NCBI GenBank assembly: GCA_044348345.1
Contig: JBIKSZ010000222.1
Location: 1-5,968, forward strand
Reading direction: 5' to 3'
Length of the DNA: 5,968 nucleotides
Source of the DNA: Falsiroseomonas sp044348345
GTDB lineage: Bacteria; Pseudomonadota; Alphaproteobacteria; Acetobacterales; Acetobacteraceae
Part shown: piece after piece, positions 5,923 through 5,968 of the stretch
Layout of the letters: every line of letters begins with the position of its first letter
Numbering within the stretch: the first letter of the stretch is position 1
The notes under the pieces: model-generated
The model's database searches: none
What the model was told of the DNA's origin: nothing
The model's input: only the letters and a program-made list of their open reading frames with translations
Program-made: the position numbers and the translations under genes

Positions 5923-5968
5923 ATGTCCGACACGGCGACCGCCACGACGGCGCGGCAGGAGATCGCGC
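5923..5968 (+). CDS. ispE: 5' end of the next gene, probably ispE (4-diphosphocytidyl-2-C-methyl-D-erythritol kinase), cut by the window edge
   Basis: An ATG at 5923 opens a frame that continues to the window end (15 codons and one base): MSDTATATTARQEIA. IspE proteins begin with a short variable stretch and then an E-x-A-x-A-K-x-N-L motif, and the last residues EIA would fit the start of it. In alphaproteobacteria, including Acetobacteraceae, a TPR-protein gene followed by ispE is a gene order I recall; this is memory, not a search. IspE phosphorylates 4-diphosphocytidyl-2-C-methyl-D-erythritol in the non-mevalonate isoprenoid pathway in the cytoplasm. Only 4 bases separate it from the upstream stop, and no clear ribosome binding site is visible, so translational coupling with the TPR gene is likely. 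That a gene starts here is likely; its identity is tentative because so little is present. Confidence 0.5.
   Translation, partial: MSDTATATTARQEIA

Noticed and set aside
3825..5945. A 706-codon open frame on the minus strand opposite the TPR lipoprotein gene
   Set aside because: The translation is rich in Arg, Ala, Gly and His with no recognisable domain. It mirrors the GC-rich third-position pattern of the TPR gene, which has a lipobox and clear repeats. Long antisense frames are expected at this GC content.
1..5968. CRISPR array, insertion sequence, tRNA, rRNA or toxin-antitoxin module
   Set aside because: No regular spaced repeats, transposase motifs, terminal inverted repeats with target duplications, tRNA-like cloverleaf or rRNA sequence was recognised on either strand.

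Overview
The window is about 70% GC, and nearly all third codon positions in the real genes are G or C. The protein families (Tat-exported family 5 solute-binding proteins in tandem, a GlcG/HbpS-like protein, a GST, and a TPR lipoprotein directly before a probable ispE) suggest a high-GC alphaproteobacterium. Acetobacteraceae (Roseomonas-like) is my best guess. This comes from reading the sequence; no database was searched.

Left part (1-2423, minus strand): two paralogous ABC-transporter solute-binding proteins of the peptide/nickel family lie head to tail. The upstream one (831-2423) is complete. The downstream one is cut by the window edge, so only its N-terminal 226 residues are present (1-678). 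The 152-bp gap between them holds three consecutive hairpins. No permease or ATPase gene is visible.

Middle part (2424-3730): a 155-bp divergent intergenic region separates the solute-binding genes from a plus-strand pair: a GlcG/HbpS-family (DUF336) protein and a glutathione S-transferase-like protein. A near-perfect inverted repeat overlaps the GST ribosome binding site.

Right part (3731-5968, plus strand): a small unrecognised coiled-coil protein is followed by a 573-residue TPR lipoprotein. Four bases after its stop, a new reading frame begins that is probably ispE and runs off the window. This half looks like ordinary chromosomal backbone, while the left half looks like a transport/accessory block.

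I found no mobile element, CRISPR array, tRNA or rRNA, and nothing that makes a convincing case for a new biological system. The most interesting items are the RNA-structure candidates in the intergenic gaps and the duplicated solute-binding proteins.
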